This document shows positions 1 to 8,995 of a stretch of DNA of 64,000 nucleotides, in pieces. Origin of the DNA: Ornithodoros turicata (taxonomy: Eukaryota; Arthropoda; Arachnida; Ixodida; Argasidae); assembly GCF_037126465.1 (NCBI RefSeq), contig NC_088206.1, forward strand, positions 25,732,790 through 25,796,789, read 5' to 3'. Numbering within the stretch: position 1 is the stretch's first letter; every line of letters starts with the position of its first letter. A program made the position numbers and the translations under genes. The notes under the pieces were generated by a model. That model was not told the origin of the DNA and did not search any database. It worked only from the letters and a program-made list of their open reading frames with translations.

Positions 1-1
1 T

Positions 2-436
2 GACCGCATTCCAGATCGTATCTCAATGGTTATGACACGAACCGAAGCCTATCAGGTTGACTTCAAGTTGAGTCCGTTCAATTTTGAACATTTCAATGTG
101 TGTTCAGTAACGCTAACGATTGACGGACATAGAAAACAACTCTCGTACGATTGGGACAATGATCTATGCAGAGGGAGCTATTATGAATTCTTATCTCAAC
201 TGAATGATAGAAGCGTCGAGCTACGTTATCAGAATTAAACTAATTCGTTCATATTGCATTGGAACCTCAGTGCAGACGAGTCCGTTGGTGGTTATTTTAA
301 TCCCATACGTAAGGGAAATTGTAGAATTGAACTTAAATTTGCAAAACCATTGCCTCACGCTGTGTCGATTATACTTATAAGTGAGAGCCCCAAGATATTG
401 ACCGTCAATGCCGACCTTGTAGTTCACTTGGATTAA
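2..436 (+). pseudogene. Maverick major capsid protein, C-terminal part (broken)
   Basis: This is the C-terminal end of the Maverick major capsid protein, the double-jelly-roll family often annotated as F54H12.2-like. The readable parts include NPF-like residues followed by HFN near the start, and a final strand with KFAKPLP, which is typical of the family's last beta-strands. The frame is interrupted by a TAA at 236-238. In the second copy the same place has two sense codons; a 3-base deletion here creates the stop, and the same frame resumes to 436. The protease starts 3 bases downstream, as expected in the Maverick gene order. The N-terminal two-thirds lie outside the window. Assignment rests on remembered family motifs and on the second copy at 14211-29952. 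Confidence 0.75.
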
Positions 437-439
437 ATC

Positions 440-874
440 ATGGACGTTCTAGACCTTGAATTATTGTTTTCAATGAATCCTCAAACTGTGAGAATGTATC
501 GAGGAACCTACGCTGTCGACAGAGTTTCACCACTTCGAGAAGAAGGTTTCATTGTCATTAATACGCATCCACACGACGGCCCGGGAGAACATTGGTTGTT
601 GTACATGATGGATTGCAATGATAGATTCATCTATGTGGACAGCTTTGGTCTACCACCAATTGAAGAAGAATTGCTAGATCTTCCTGTTGACGAATATTGT
701 GACAAGTGTATACAGAGTCTCTACAGCTCCCACTGCGGTCTCTTTGTTTCCGTATTTGCTTCCCGTCTTTGCAAGAATTATTCACTCAAAAGCATTATGT
801 CATTATTTGACAATAACCTTGTACATAACGATCTCAAGGTAATACAAATGACTGAAGAGGAATACCTCATTTAA
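440..874 (+). CDS. Maverick adenovirus-type cysteine protease (C5/Ulp1-like)
   Basis: The 144-residue protein is a maturation protease of the adenovirus/Ulp1 fold, expected to process capsid proteins in virus-like particles. A catalytic triad is visible: His51 in GEHWL, Asp67 in YVDSFG and Cys99 in SSHCGLF, with Gln92 seven residues before the cysteine as the likely oxyanion residue. The length is slightly short for the family, which is common in Mavericks. The ATG lies 3 bases after the capsid gene stop, so the two may share a transcript. The frame is fully open. In the second copy (12933-14207) the histidine position reads Asp and the gene is cut by a mariner element. Confidence 0.85.
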   Translation: MDVLDLELLFSMNPQTVRMYRGTYAVDRVSPLREEGFIVINTHPHDGPGEHWLLYMMDCNDRFIYVDSFGLPPIEEELLDLPVDEYCDKCIQSLYSSHCGLFVSVFASRLCKNYSLKSIMSLFDNNLVHNDLKVIQMTEEEYLI

Positions 875-884
875 AAAATTGTTT

Positions 885-1232
885 TTATTTGTTCAATGTA
901 CAAGCTCTTTGAAGATAATCCTCCAGACTCACTATCTTGCGAGAGCCGTCTTCCTTTCGCTGGACGATGTAGTGCGAATGTTGAATGTAATAATTCCGAA
1001 GGATTGGTCTTCTCAAACCGGCATTTATAAGGGTCGGTGAAATCTGTTCACCATCGCGATAGCGTCTTAACAAGTCACATTTCACAGCGACAAACTTTTG
1101 CAATCTCTTCGTTAGTTGTCCACGCCTTGTTCTGAGTTGATATGGTAAACTTCGCAAGATGAGTTTGAAGTCACTTTCAGGTCCGTTGCAGTTCAAGTAT
1201 GAGTTTAATTTCAAAAGGTCCTTGTACATCAT
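885..1232 (-). CDS. Conserved Maverick antisense gene, function unknown
   Basis: A 115-residue, strongly basic protein convergent with the protease gene, with only about 10 bases between the two stops. No known domain is recognised. Recognisable blocks are LNCNGPESDFKL, RTRRGQLTKRLQKFVAVKCDLLRRYR and LRRPILRNYYI, then KEDGSRK near the end. The second Maverick copy (12435-12960, opposite strand) keeps these blocks with mostly conservative changes, which supports real coding rather than a chance frame. The high Arg/Lys content and small size would fit a nucleic-acid-binding or virion-core protein, but that is a guess. Two adjacent ATG codons sit at the start (1232 and 1229). Confidence 0.6.
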   Translation of the reverse strand: MMYKDLLKLNSYLNCNGPESDFKLILRSLPYQLRTRRGQLTKRLQKFVAVKCDLLRRYRDGEQISPTLINAGLRRPILRNYYIQHSHYIVQRKEDGSRKIVSLEDYLQRACTLNK

Positions 1233-1586
1233 CTACTGTATAGTCAATTGAAATCTCTCAGCCGAGTTCATGATGATTCCGAGTTTGGGTGGCACCCAAG
1301 ATATGGCCTGATATTACGATCTAACCAATCTGATGATTTTGTTGAAATCAATCCACCGCAGCGACATCTTCTCAGATGGTCACCATTTTGTATAAAGAAG
1401 CGTCTGGGTGGTGTCTTCAATGTTTGAACAATGGGCAAATCGCCTGTCAGGAGGCACTCATAATCTAAAACAAAAAAATCTCCTTAGAGTAAGAAAGCCG
1501 TAAACTCATAGTCCTCCAGGGAGAGTGAATAGCACACGTCTGTTTCCATTGTTGACAATAGAGAGAATGCGATGGAAAGGATGCCT

Positions 1587-1664
1587 ATTGGTTATCTGTG
1601 GTATGCCATTGGTTATCGATTGTCTATACACAATTTTCGAGTCCGCCCACACTTACTATAAAAT
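1587..1664 (+). promoter_or_regulatory. Maverick promoter: two inverted CCAAT boxes and a TATA box
   Basis: Two ATTGG (inverted CCAAT) motifs at 1587-1591 and 1608-1612 precede a TATAAAAT box at 1657-1664, upstream of the spliced gene at 1801. The inverted copy has the same arrangement (TATA at about 8674-8681, CCAAT at 8727-8731 and 8751-8755), so the spacing is conserved between copies. The stretch 1233-1586 between this promoter and the antisense gene holds no recognisable gene. Confidence 0.55.
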
Positions 1665-1800
1665 ATTGACCGATGGCTTGTTTTTCCCACCAAATTCTAC
1701 TGCCCTGGTTGTTTCATTTGTGCTGCTGTCGAAATCTTTGAAGAGTAAGTCTGCTTCTTGTGTATTATTCCTATTTTAATTTATGGAATATCTGTTCTAG

Positions 1801-2474
1801 TGCCTCGCTGTGGAATCTGTGGGTACGATTGCGTTGAGGAGGTAATTCGTCGTATGGAGGATGAAGCTAACATTCCAAATTTAGACCCTGCTTTGTTTGA
1901 CGAAGAGTGGGGTTCAGAATTTGATCAGGTTTTGATGGACGGAGTTTTTGATGATAATACGCCGGCAGATGCCGTGCAAAATCCAGAGCCTGTTGTGAAC
2001 AATCTCGCGGAACATGTTTCGGTGGCTCATCCTGGTGTTAACGTACCATACTTTCCATTCTTTGAAACGGCTGCGGCCTTTGAAGGGTACCTTGGACGTT
2101 ACGTCCTGTTGGCGTCACCATATGATGACTTTGTCGAGGATCCGTTCGAATACCTGGTACACTACCAGCACGATATCGTTTCTATATTACAACAGCACCC
2201 CATACCTTTTAAATTTTATATGCGCGTGAAAGTATTGATGGTGAAGCAAGTTGGCGATTCGATGAGCAGTCACTTTGCTTTTCTAAGTGCCGTGTCACGT
2301 GAAATTCATAGTCTCGCGGATATAATGGTTGCGCTAAGTGAAATGATTAGCGAGTTAGCGCGCAACCTTGAAAATTATCAGGGTGAAGGTAGCGGTTATG
2401 TCTCCCGGGACGTATCCGAAATCGAATTGAATGTAAGCATGATTGAAAAAAGAGGATTGGATGTGACACTGTAA
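1801..2474 (+). CDS. Maverick protein with CGICGYD motif, unknown function (main exon)
   Basis: The main exon encodes about 224 residues beginning VPRCGICGYDCVEEVIRRME. A CxxC pair at the start suggests a small metal-binding knuckle. It is followed by an acidic stretch and then helical regions (LLASPYDDFVEDPFEYLVHYQHD, and a segment with SLADIMVALSEMISELARNLENYQ). The exon is preceded by a likely 56-base intron: a GTAAGT donor at 1745 and a TAG acceptor ending at 1800. The second copy has a donor-acceptor pair at the same place, so splicing is probably real. The first exon would lie at about 1690-1744; its start codon is not certain. No family is recognised. A structural or regulatory Maverick protein is plausible but unproven. 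Confidence 0.6.
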
Positions 2475-2588
2475 TTCCAGCCGAATTGAAAAAAAGAAAT
2501 AGAACATTCACAAATGTAAAATGCCCAGACAACGAGTGTTTCAAATACAACACTTTAGCATTGTTGCACCCTCAAAAAAAAAAAAGGA

Positions 2589-5461
2589 AATGATTGGAAA
2601 ACATATCGCAAATATCTGATTGATCTCGAATCAAATCCATTGGCACGAGTCAAATGGTGGCCCAACGGTCCGGTATCATATTCTGAGATTGCGGAATTTG
2701 AAGAACGGAACCAAATTGAAGTGTATGTGTACTCATATCAGGATGGGAGTATCCACACTTCCCGTGTTCCGCGTCTCGCATTTGACGATAAAGTGCAGTT
2801 ACTGGAATTTGATAATCACTTTTTTGGGATAAGGAATTTCAGTACCTTGTTTGGATACAAAAAATGTTTTTTTGTGAAAAATGTACGAGGGGATTTACAA
2901 CACAGGAAAACCTAGTGTCACATAGGAGAGTGTGCAGGAATTTTGAGGAGCTTTTGTTGGAGTTCCCTGAGCCAGGTAAGAATGTTCTAAAATTTGACAA
3001 GTTTGGTCACATGTTTGCATTTCCATATATTATCGGACTCGATACAGAGTCTGTCCTCGATCCTAATACGAATGTGAAAAGTGCCGTGCAGAAGCATGTT
3101 ATGAGTTCCTTATGCTGCATTCTAATCAGAACCTATGATTCGAAAATACTCGCAAATGAAAAATATTTAGGCCCCGATGCCGCTTCCAGGTGCGTCGACT
3201 GCCTGTTGCGTTTTCATAACAAGATGGTCGATATCAGTCGTTGCCCTGCCCCCATTAAACTCACAGACGAAGAGACTCGTAAACATATGGCTGCAATGCA
3301 CTGCGAGTATTGTGGTGTGTTGTTTAGTGTTGCCAGGAAAAAGGTGCGTCATCACGATCACAGTCGTGAAAGCAGTGTCAGCAACTTTTTGGCTACCATT
3401 TGTAACGAATGTAACATCAGTTGCAGCAATCATGGCAAAATTCCTGTGCTCATCCACAACCTTCAGTACGACATCAGCTCCTTGTTGCATTGTTTCCATG
3501 CTTTGAAGTGGAAATCCCCGCCCAAACTCATCGCGACGAGTTCGGAGAAGATTCGTAATTTTGAATATGGAAATCTCTTATTCAGGGACACCACACAATT
3601 TTTAAATAGTTCTCTTTCTTGCTTGGTTGATAGTTTGAAGGTGTCGGAAGGAATTGATGCATTTAAGTGTCTACAGCAAGTGTATGGTAATGACTTTGCA
3701 CGATTAACTAGGAAAGGTGTGTACCCTTATTCCTGGGTCAAAAGCTTTGAAGTCTACAATGAAGAATGCCTGCCAGCAAAGGATGGTTTTTATGATGATT
3801 TGAATGGAACACACATCAGCGACGATGACTATGCTTTTGCTCGGGAAACATATGACCATTTTGATTGCAAATCGCTGAAAGATTATACTTTGATCTATTT
3901 GGAATGTGATGTCCTGCTCCTGTTAGATGTTATGCAACATTTTAGACAGCTTTCTATGAAGACATATGGATTGGAAGTGCTGCACTTTGTCAGTCTACCT
4001 GGATTCAGTTGGCAGGCTGCTCTCAAGTATACAAAGGCTGAGATCGAGCTGCTTACAGATGAAGATATGTATCGAACCATCGAGTCTTCTATTAGAGGTG
4101 GTATTTGTGAACAAGGATTGAGGTATGCTGCTGCCAATAACAAATATTGTACAAACTTTGACCCGGAGAAACCGCAAAGTTATATCTCCTATTGGGATGC
4201 AAACAGTCTGTATGCCAGTTGCCAAACATTGCCATTGCCCATTGGAAGATTCGAGTGGGTGCCCGAATCCGAATTTTCGAGTTTGGACACCATTAACCAT
4301 CCTCAGGATGCAGAGTATGGCTACATTTACGTGTGCGACCTCGTCTACCCACCGGAGCTACACCAGAAGACCAGGTATTTCCCACTAGCTCCAATGAAGC
4401 AAAAGGTTGACGAGAGCTGGTTGTCTGAGTATCAGTTGGCTCTAAAAGACCAATTGAATTACAAACCTGCGGCACAGGGTAAGTTACTTCTCACTTGTAA
4501 TGATAAAACAGAGTATGTTGTACATTATCGTTTGCTGAGTCTATATTGTAGGTTAGGTATGCAGGTGAGCAAAATTCATAGAGTGTTGAAATTTCGTCAG
4601 GGTATGGTCTTTGGTCCGTACATTGAAATGAACATTAAGCGACGCATTGCAGCTCAAACGGACTTTGAGAAGAAGATACTGAAGCTAAGCTGTAATGCCC
4701 TTTATGGCAGGACGCTCCTTTCCCCCAGGCGATTTAGATCAATTAAGATAGCATTCAGCAAAGAAGAGGCCCAAAGATATAGCTCCTCAAATGATTGCAT
4801 TCGATTTGAAATTTTGTCAGAGAATTGTGTGTTGTATGAGATGAAGAAAAGGAAGGTAAAGTGTAGCTTTCCATTACAGATTGGTTTTTGTATTTTAGAT
4901 TATAGTAAGTTGGTAATGTATGAATTTGTCTATTGCACTCTCTTGGAAAAATTGAATTGTCCTATCACCATCATGTATTCGGATACCGATTCTATCATTG
5001 GTGTGTTTCATACGTCAGGGTATGAAGAAGAAATCAAATAGATTACAGATGATCACCTCGATCTTTCATCCAATCCCTCTGATCATCCGCTCTATAGCAA
5101 TAAAAATAAAGGGGCTCTGTTCCGCTTCAAGGATGAGACTGGAGGTAGGATAATTGAAGAGGTGGTTGCTCTGAAAGCAAAAATGTATTCTATCCGATTG
5201 AGTGACGATAGTCAAATTGCTAGAGCAAAAGGTGTTAAGAAAAGTATTGCTCGTAAGGAATTGCATCACGATGTATATAAAGATGTTTTGTTTAATAGTG
5301 TGAAGGTAAGTCATTCCCAAAGGACCATATGTAGTAAGCGCCAATGCATGTATACAGTGGAAACAACCAAGCTTGCACTTATGCCCTATGATGATAAGAG
5401 ATACCTCTTTAATGCCATTGAGTCATATCCATATGGAAGCTGTGAAATTGGTAATGAGTAA
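2589..5461 (+). pseudogene. polB: Maverick protein-primed DNA polymerase B
   Basis: This gene encodes the replicative, protein-primed family B polymerase of the element. From the N-terminus there is a zinc-finger-like CEKC...H..VC segment (about 2870-2935), exonuclease motif I with LDTES (about 3040), a histidine-rich CN.CN cluster (about 3300-3420), exonuclease motif II with HNLQYD, polymerase motif A DANSLY (about 4195), motif B KLSCNALYG (about 4680) and motif C YSDTDS (about 4975). The catalytic residues are present. The frame is broken in three places: near a 12-A run at 2574-2585, near a 7-T run at about 2866, and by a single TAG at 5039-5041, after which the same frame runs on to 5461. 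Two of the breaks lie at homopolymers, so assembly error is possible. The inverted Maverick copy lacks this gene entirely. Confidence 0.9.
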
Positions 5462-5542
5462 GTATATTCTTTATTATGTCTATCGTGTTTCTTCTATTAC
5501 AGGTGGTGAAGGTTTTTCGGCTGGGTTTTTCTCCTTCACCTG

Positions 5543-5635
5543 ATTGGCATCACAATTGGCAGACATCACAATTGGCAGAATTCCCAGCACTATTGGCTTT
5601 ACAATTGGCAACTTACAATTGGCAACTTGATTGGC
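5543..5635 (+). promoter_or_regulatory. Cluster of seven ATTGGC (inverted CCAAT) motifs at Maverick end
   Basis: ATTGGC occurs at 5543, 5555, 5571, 5592, 5604, 5618 and 5630, spaced 12-21 bases apart. The inverted Maverick copy has three GCCAAT motifs at its matching end (about 6750-6790). CCAAT boxes also sit in the internal Maverick promoter. The cluster could be an NF-Y-type control region or part of the terminal repeat; which of these cannot be decided from sequence alone. Confidence 0.5.
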
Positions 5636-5655
5636 ATTAATAAATATATTTTTTC

Positions 5656-6734
5656 ACTCGTACTTTTTGTGTATGACCCTTCTTTGCATGTTATAATCGC
5701 GCGGACAAGCCTCCGCACGCGCGGTGAAAAAAACGCGCAGGGACGCGCCGAGCAGGGAAAAATACGCGCAGGGCTCAGGGTAGGGGGGGGGTGCTGGATT
5801 CGCATGGGGCTGGGTTCTATACCACTCTCTACTACTGCCGCTGAGCATGATATATGTGTGCGCGCGATGGCCATCACATCATCGAAAGCGAGCATGCAAC
5901 GGCGAATCTACACTCGATAATTTATTTCCGTAATCAGCAATACCAACTGCTTGCGCTCGTTGCCGGCTGCCGGAAGAGGTTCCAGTGACCTTAGAGTGAA
6001 GTTCTGCTTTTAGAGTGCAAAGAAGGCTTTGAGGAAGCAGAGTTTCAAACGCTGCACAAGAACTAAGAGAGAGACACGTTGCGAGCACGTGTACTTATGA
6101 TGTCATCGAAAATCTACCGTGAAGGCTGGCACTAGAAGAATGGCTTAACACCTCTGATACACGTCAAAGGGGAAAGAAATCTACAGACAGGTGAAAATGT
6201 ATTCGTCATATGTAGGAACGTGTGAAAGACATACCCGACACACTTGATTTCGTGACAGGCATCTAACCGATTATGAGAAACGATCTTCCTTCTTTTGGAT
6301 GGCGTGTGGACGTGTCTGGGAAATCATAAAACGCTGTGTGAGAGAGAGTGGTGCAAAGGGAACGGATTCCAATTACGACTCCCAGTGTGACTGAAACAGC
6401 GCGCCTCTTATCTAGATCAGTGTTGGCACAACTTTACAATGCCTGACATAATGGTGTGTTGCAACACTTTCATGTGCGCCAATGGTGCTAAGATGAGATA
6501 ATATAGCACTCAAGTGGCCTAACATTGTGTACGCACTCTGAGGTGACAATTTTAGTAGTACTCGTAGGAAGAAATCTCGTGCATGTCCCAAAACAGGAAG
6601 CGAGTTATGACCAAGAGACGCCCCAGTTGAGCGCCAAGGGCCGCGCCTTCCCTTGTTGTATGTCCTTGTGTACAACCTAGAAGGTTGTATGTCTATTACA
6701 ACAGTAATAGACATACACATTTGTACAACTTGAA
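5656..6734. other. Spacer between two inverted Maverick copies
   Basis: About 1.1 kb separates the two Maverick right ends. It is GC-rich near 5695-5800, with CG-rich alternating tracts, and ends in hairpin-forming sequence. No convincing gene, transposase or RNA gene was found. It may be host sequence or a divergent terminal region of the elements. Confidence 0.5.
6671..6716. repeat. Two adjacent short hairpins
   Basis: TACAACCT/AGGTTGTA (6671-6678 and 6682-6689) and GTATGTCTATTAC/GTAATAGACATAC (6687-6699 and 6704-6716, 4-base loop) are perfect inverted repeats that overlap by a few bases. They lie immediately outside the end of the second Maverick copy. Confidence 0.7.
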
Positions 6735-7084
6735 ATATATTTATGAAAGCCAATCGTGCTGGGAGTTGTGCCAATTGTAATGCCAATCTGTGTGAAGGAG
6801 AAAAACCCAGCCGAAAAACCTTCACGACCTGAAAAAGAACACAAGACAGTACACATTTCTACAACAGAAAATGTAAATATTTATTCCATATTCAATAATT
6901 CTAATAACGATTCCATTAAACTCTCTTTTATAATTTCTTTAAATGTGTGAGGGTCTGAAAGAAAAAATAAAATCAGCATCGTCACATTGCTTACAACTTG
7001 ATAACTCACGTAGCCAGCAGCAATGGCCTGAAAGAGGCCTTATTATTATATGAAACCACAATCTCATTCACTAATCCACCCACA

Positions 7085-7400
7085 ATCTCATTCACTAATA
7101 CATACATTGCGCTGCCCCCAATTAGTCTGAAAAGCGAAACCCAATAATATCAACAGCCACCACACAATACAATAATACATACAGTGAGATGGCGCCGGCC
7201 CCCCCATAGTCTGAAATACAATCACAATTAATATAATCTTCTACATTCAATATTACATACATTGCGGTGGCGGCACCGTTGGATAGTCTGAAATAAGAAT
7301 CCCAATTATTATCAACATCGACACACGATACAATAATACATACATTGAGGTGCCGCAGGACCCAAATAATCTGAAGAGATACTCGTACTTGCAATTAGTA
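7085..7400. repeat. Tandem repeat, about 77-84-bp unit, four copies
   Basis: The landmark AATACATACATTG recurs with small changes at about 7097, 7174, 7251 and 7335, each followed by a GC-rich patch and then AGTCTGAAA. The array occupies the place where PolB would lie in the inverted Maverick. Confidence 0.7.
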
Positions 7401-7431
7401 ACGTACAGTGCATTGAACCACATAACTTCAC

Positions 7432-8430
7432 TCACATTCTGTATGACGAAGACCCACTACCAATTCGTTGATAGTCTTTCAAGTTTTGTGAGAGCTCAGA
7501 AAAGCTCTCATTAAGTGCAACCATTATATCCGAAATATTGTGGATCTCCTGTGATGCTGTTGGTATGTATCAATGTTGGTTTTGATCAGGGTTCGGAAAA
7601 ACCCGGGTTTTTTTAAAAAAGCCCGCCCCAGTGGGTTTTTCGGGTGGGTTTTTCGGGTGCTGGGATTTTTTTTTCGAACTGCTGCATATGACACGCAACA
7701 GCCGTTCTCCACCTATTTTTCATGTTTCTGGAAGAAATAATTGTTTGCCGCTGTAGAATTTACGGTAAAGGAATCTCCGAAGCAGTCGTCCCTTTTCCTT
7801 CTTTTCTTTTTTTTCCCTTCGTTTCTGTATTTCACCCGCGTGTGGGCTTTATTGGGTTTTTCAGCCCGGGTGGACCCAAAAAAACCCGGGTGGGTTTTTT
7901 AAAACTGGGTTCATTCGGCGAACCCTGGCTGTCACCTACTTCTTTCACCATATGCAAAATTAGACGCATATAAAATGGTATATCCTGATCCTGCCACAAT
8001 CGCACTAAATCATGTTGATGCAAAAGAACATAATCAATTGGATCTTCCACATTGTCATCATGTGGAGATGCAAACAACACATGACACCTATTATGACCGC
8101 CAAATGCACTCTGAGTCAGAAAGAATGGTAGGTACGAAACTTCAACGCCGGGGTGGGCAGCTCAAATATGTTCTGGGAGCTCTTGTACGTGGTCGACATC
8201 AGACTCCATCGGCAATGGGTTGTTTAATTCGGCAAAATTACCATTTTGAGTGGCGTCTAACGGAGTATCCGAATCAAACAAACGATCCTCCAGTAACATA
8301 TTACAATTCAATTCCCACTCCGGATGATTAGCTTCCACACCACACATAATTCGCAAAGCTTGCTCCCTCTCCTCAATACGATAAATTAATTCTTCAATAC
8401 CATCATAACCGCAAATTCCACAGCGAGGCA
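7432..8430 (-). pseudogene. Second copy of the Maverick CGICGYD gene, split by a MITE
   Basis: The reverse strand encodes VPRCGICGYDGIEELI, then an acidic segment, a segment matching LLASPYDD...VEDP, and, beyond an insertion, a segment matching IMVALSE...SELA..L..YQ, with a stop at 7432-7434. These match the gene at 1801-2474 throughout. The exon starts after a TAG acceptor, with the donor GTGAGG or GTGAGT upstream, as in copy A. A 341-bp MITE (7587-7927) separates the last third of the gene. Conservation of both the protein and the splice site supports a real Maverick gene, although this copy is inactive. Confidence 0.7.
7587..7927. mobile_element. hAT-like MITE with CAGGGTTCG ends
   Basis: The left end CAGGGTTCGG and the right end CGAACCCTG are inverted. 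Both are followed inward by runs of AAACCCGGG type, giving long imperfect terminal repeats. It lies inside the Maverick CGICGYD gene. A clear 8-base target duplication was not found, so the superfamily is tentative. Confidence 0.6.
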
Positions 8431-8673
8431 CTAAGCAAAAAAGAAAATGGAATAACCTCACTTATAATACGTGAAGATGAATCAGTAAAACACTCACTGA
8501 CAGCTGGTTGGTCTTGTGAAGACTTGAGCAGATGCATAGTTGACTTGGCAATGAGTCGAAGGTCTAGTGTAGACTTGAGGCAGCACAGCAAACAAACTTT
8601 TTGCTAGAAAATGAAACAAGAACTGCAGCCAGGGCAACAGGACTTGGTGGGAAAACAATCCGAATGGTGGCTT

Positions 8674-8755
8674 TTTTATAGTAACTGTGGGCGGACCCGA
8701 AAATTGTTCATAGAAAGTTTTGTTAGCCAATTGCATACTAAGGAAACCTACCAAT
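8674..8755 (-). promoter_or_regulatory. Promoter of Maverick CGICGYD gene, copy B
   Basis: On the reverse strand there are two ATTGG motifs (8755-8751 and 8731-8727) and a CTATAAAA box (about 8681-8674), in the same order and spacing as in copy A. Downstream both copies share a TTTTCCCACCAA patch, probably the transcription start region. Confidence 0.5.
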
Positions 8756-8995
8756 AGGAAACTGTTTGCATCCTTTCCATTGCATTCTCCACGTAGTCAA
8801 CGATGGAAACAGACAAGTCCTATTCACTCTCCTTGCAGGACTGTAAGTTTACGACCTTTCCTCTCTCTTCCCCCTTACTTTAAGGAGATTTTTGTTTTAG
8901 ATCACGAGTGCTTCCTGACAGGCGATTTGCCCACCTTCCAAACATTTAAGACACCACCTAGAATATTTTTATACGATGCGGCGAGCGTTTGAAAC

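Larger units (their letters stand above)
1..5655 (+). mobile_element. Maverick/Polinton copy A (right part, left end outside window)
   Basis: This stretch carries the gene set of a Maverick/Polinton (adintovirus-like) element: the end of a double-jelly-roll capsid gene, an adenovirus-type cysteine protease, a small antisense gene, a spliced gene of unknown function and protein-primed DNA polymerase B. The right boundary is placed where similarity to the inverted copy at 6735 stops, just after the ATAAATATATTTT shared by both. The left end and any integrase or packaging ATPase lie outside the window. Breaks in the capsid and polymerase genes show that it is an inactive or miscalled copy. Confidence 0.85.

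Noticed and set aside
6412..6825. 137-residue minus-strand frame starting in the Maverick end
   Set aside because: The starting part (KVFRLGFSPS) is also readable at 5512 after an AG acceptor, but the frames diverge at once and the sequence there is the CCAAT repeat. It is probably non-coding.
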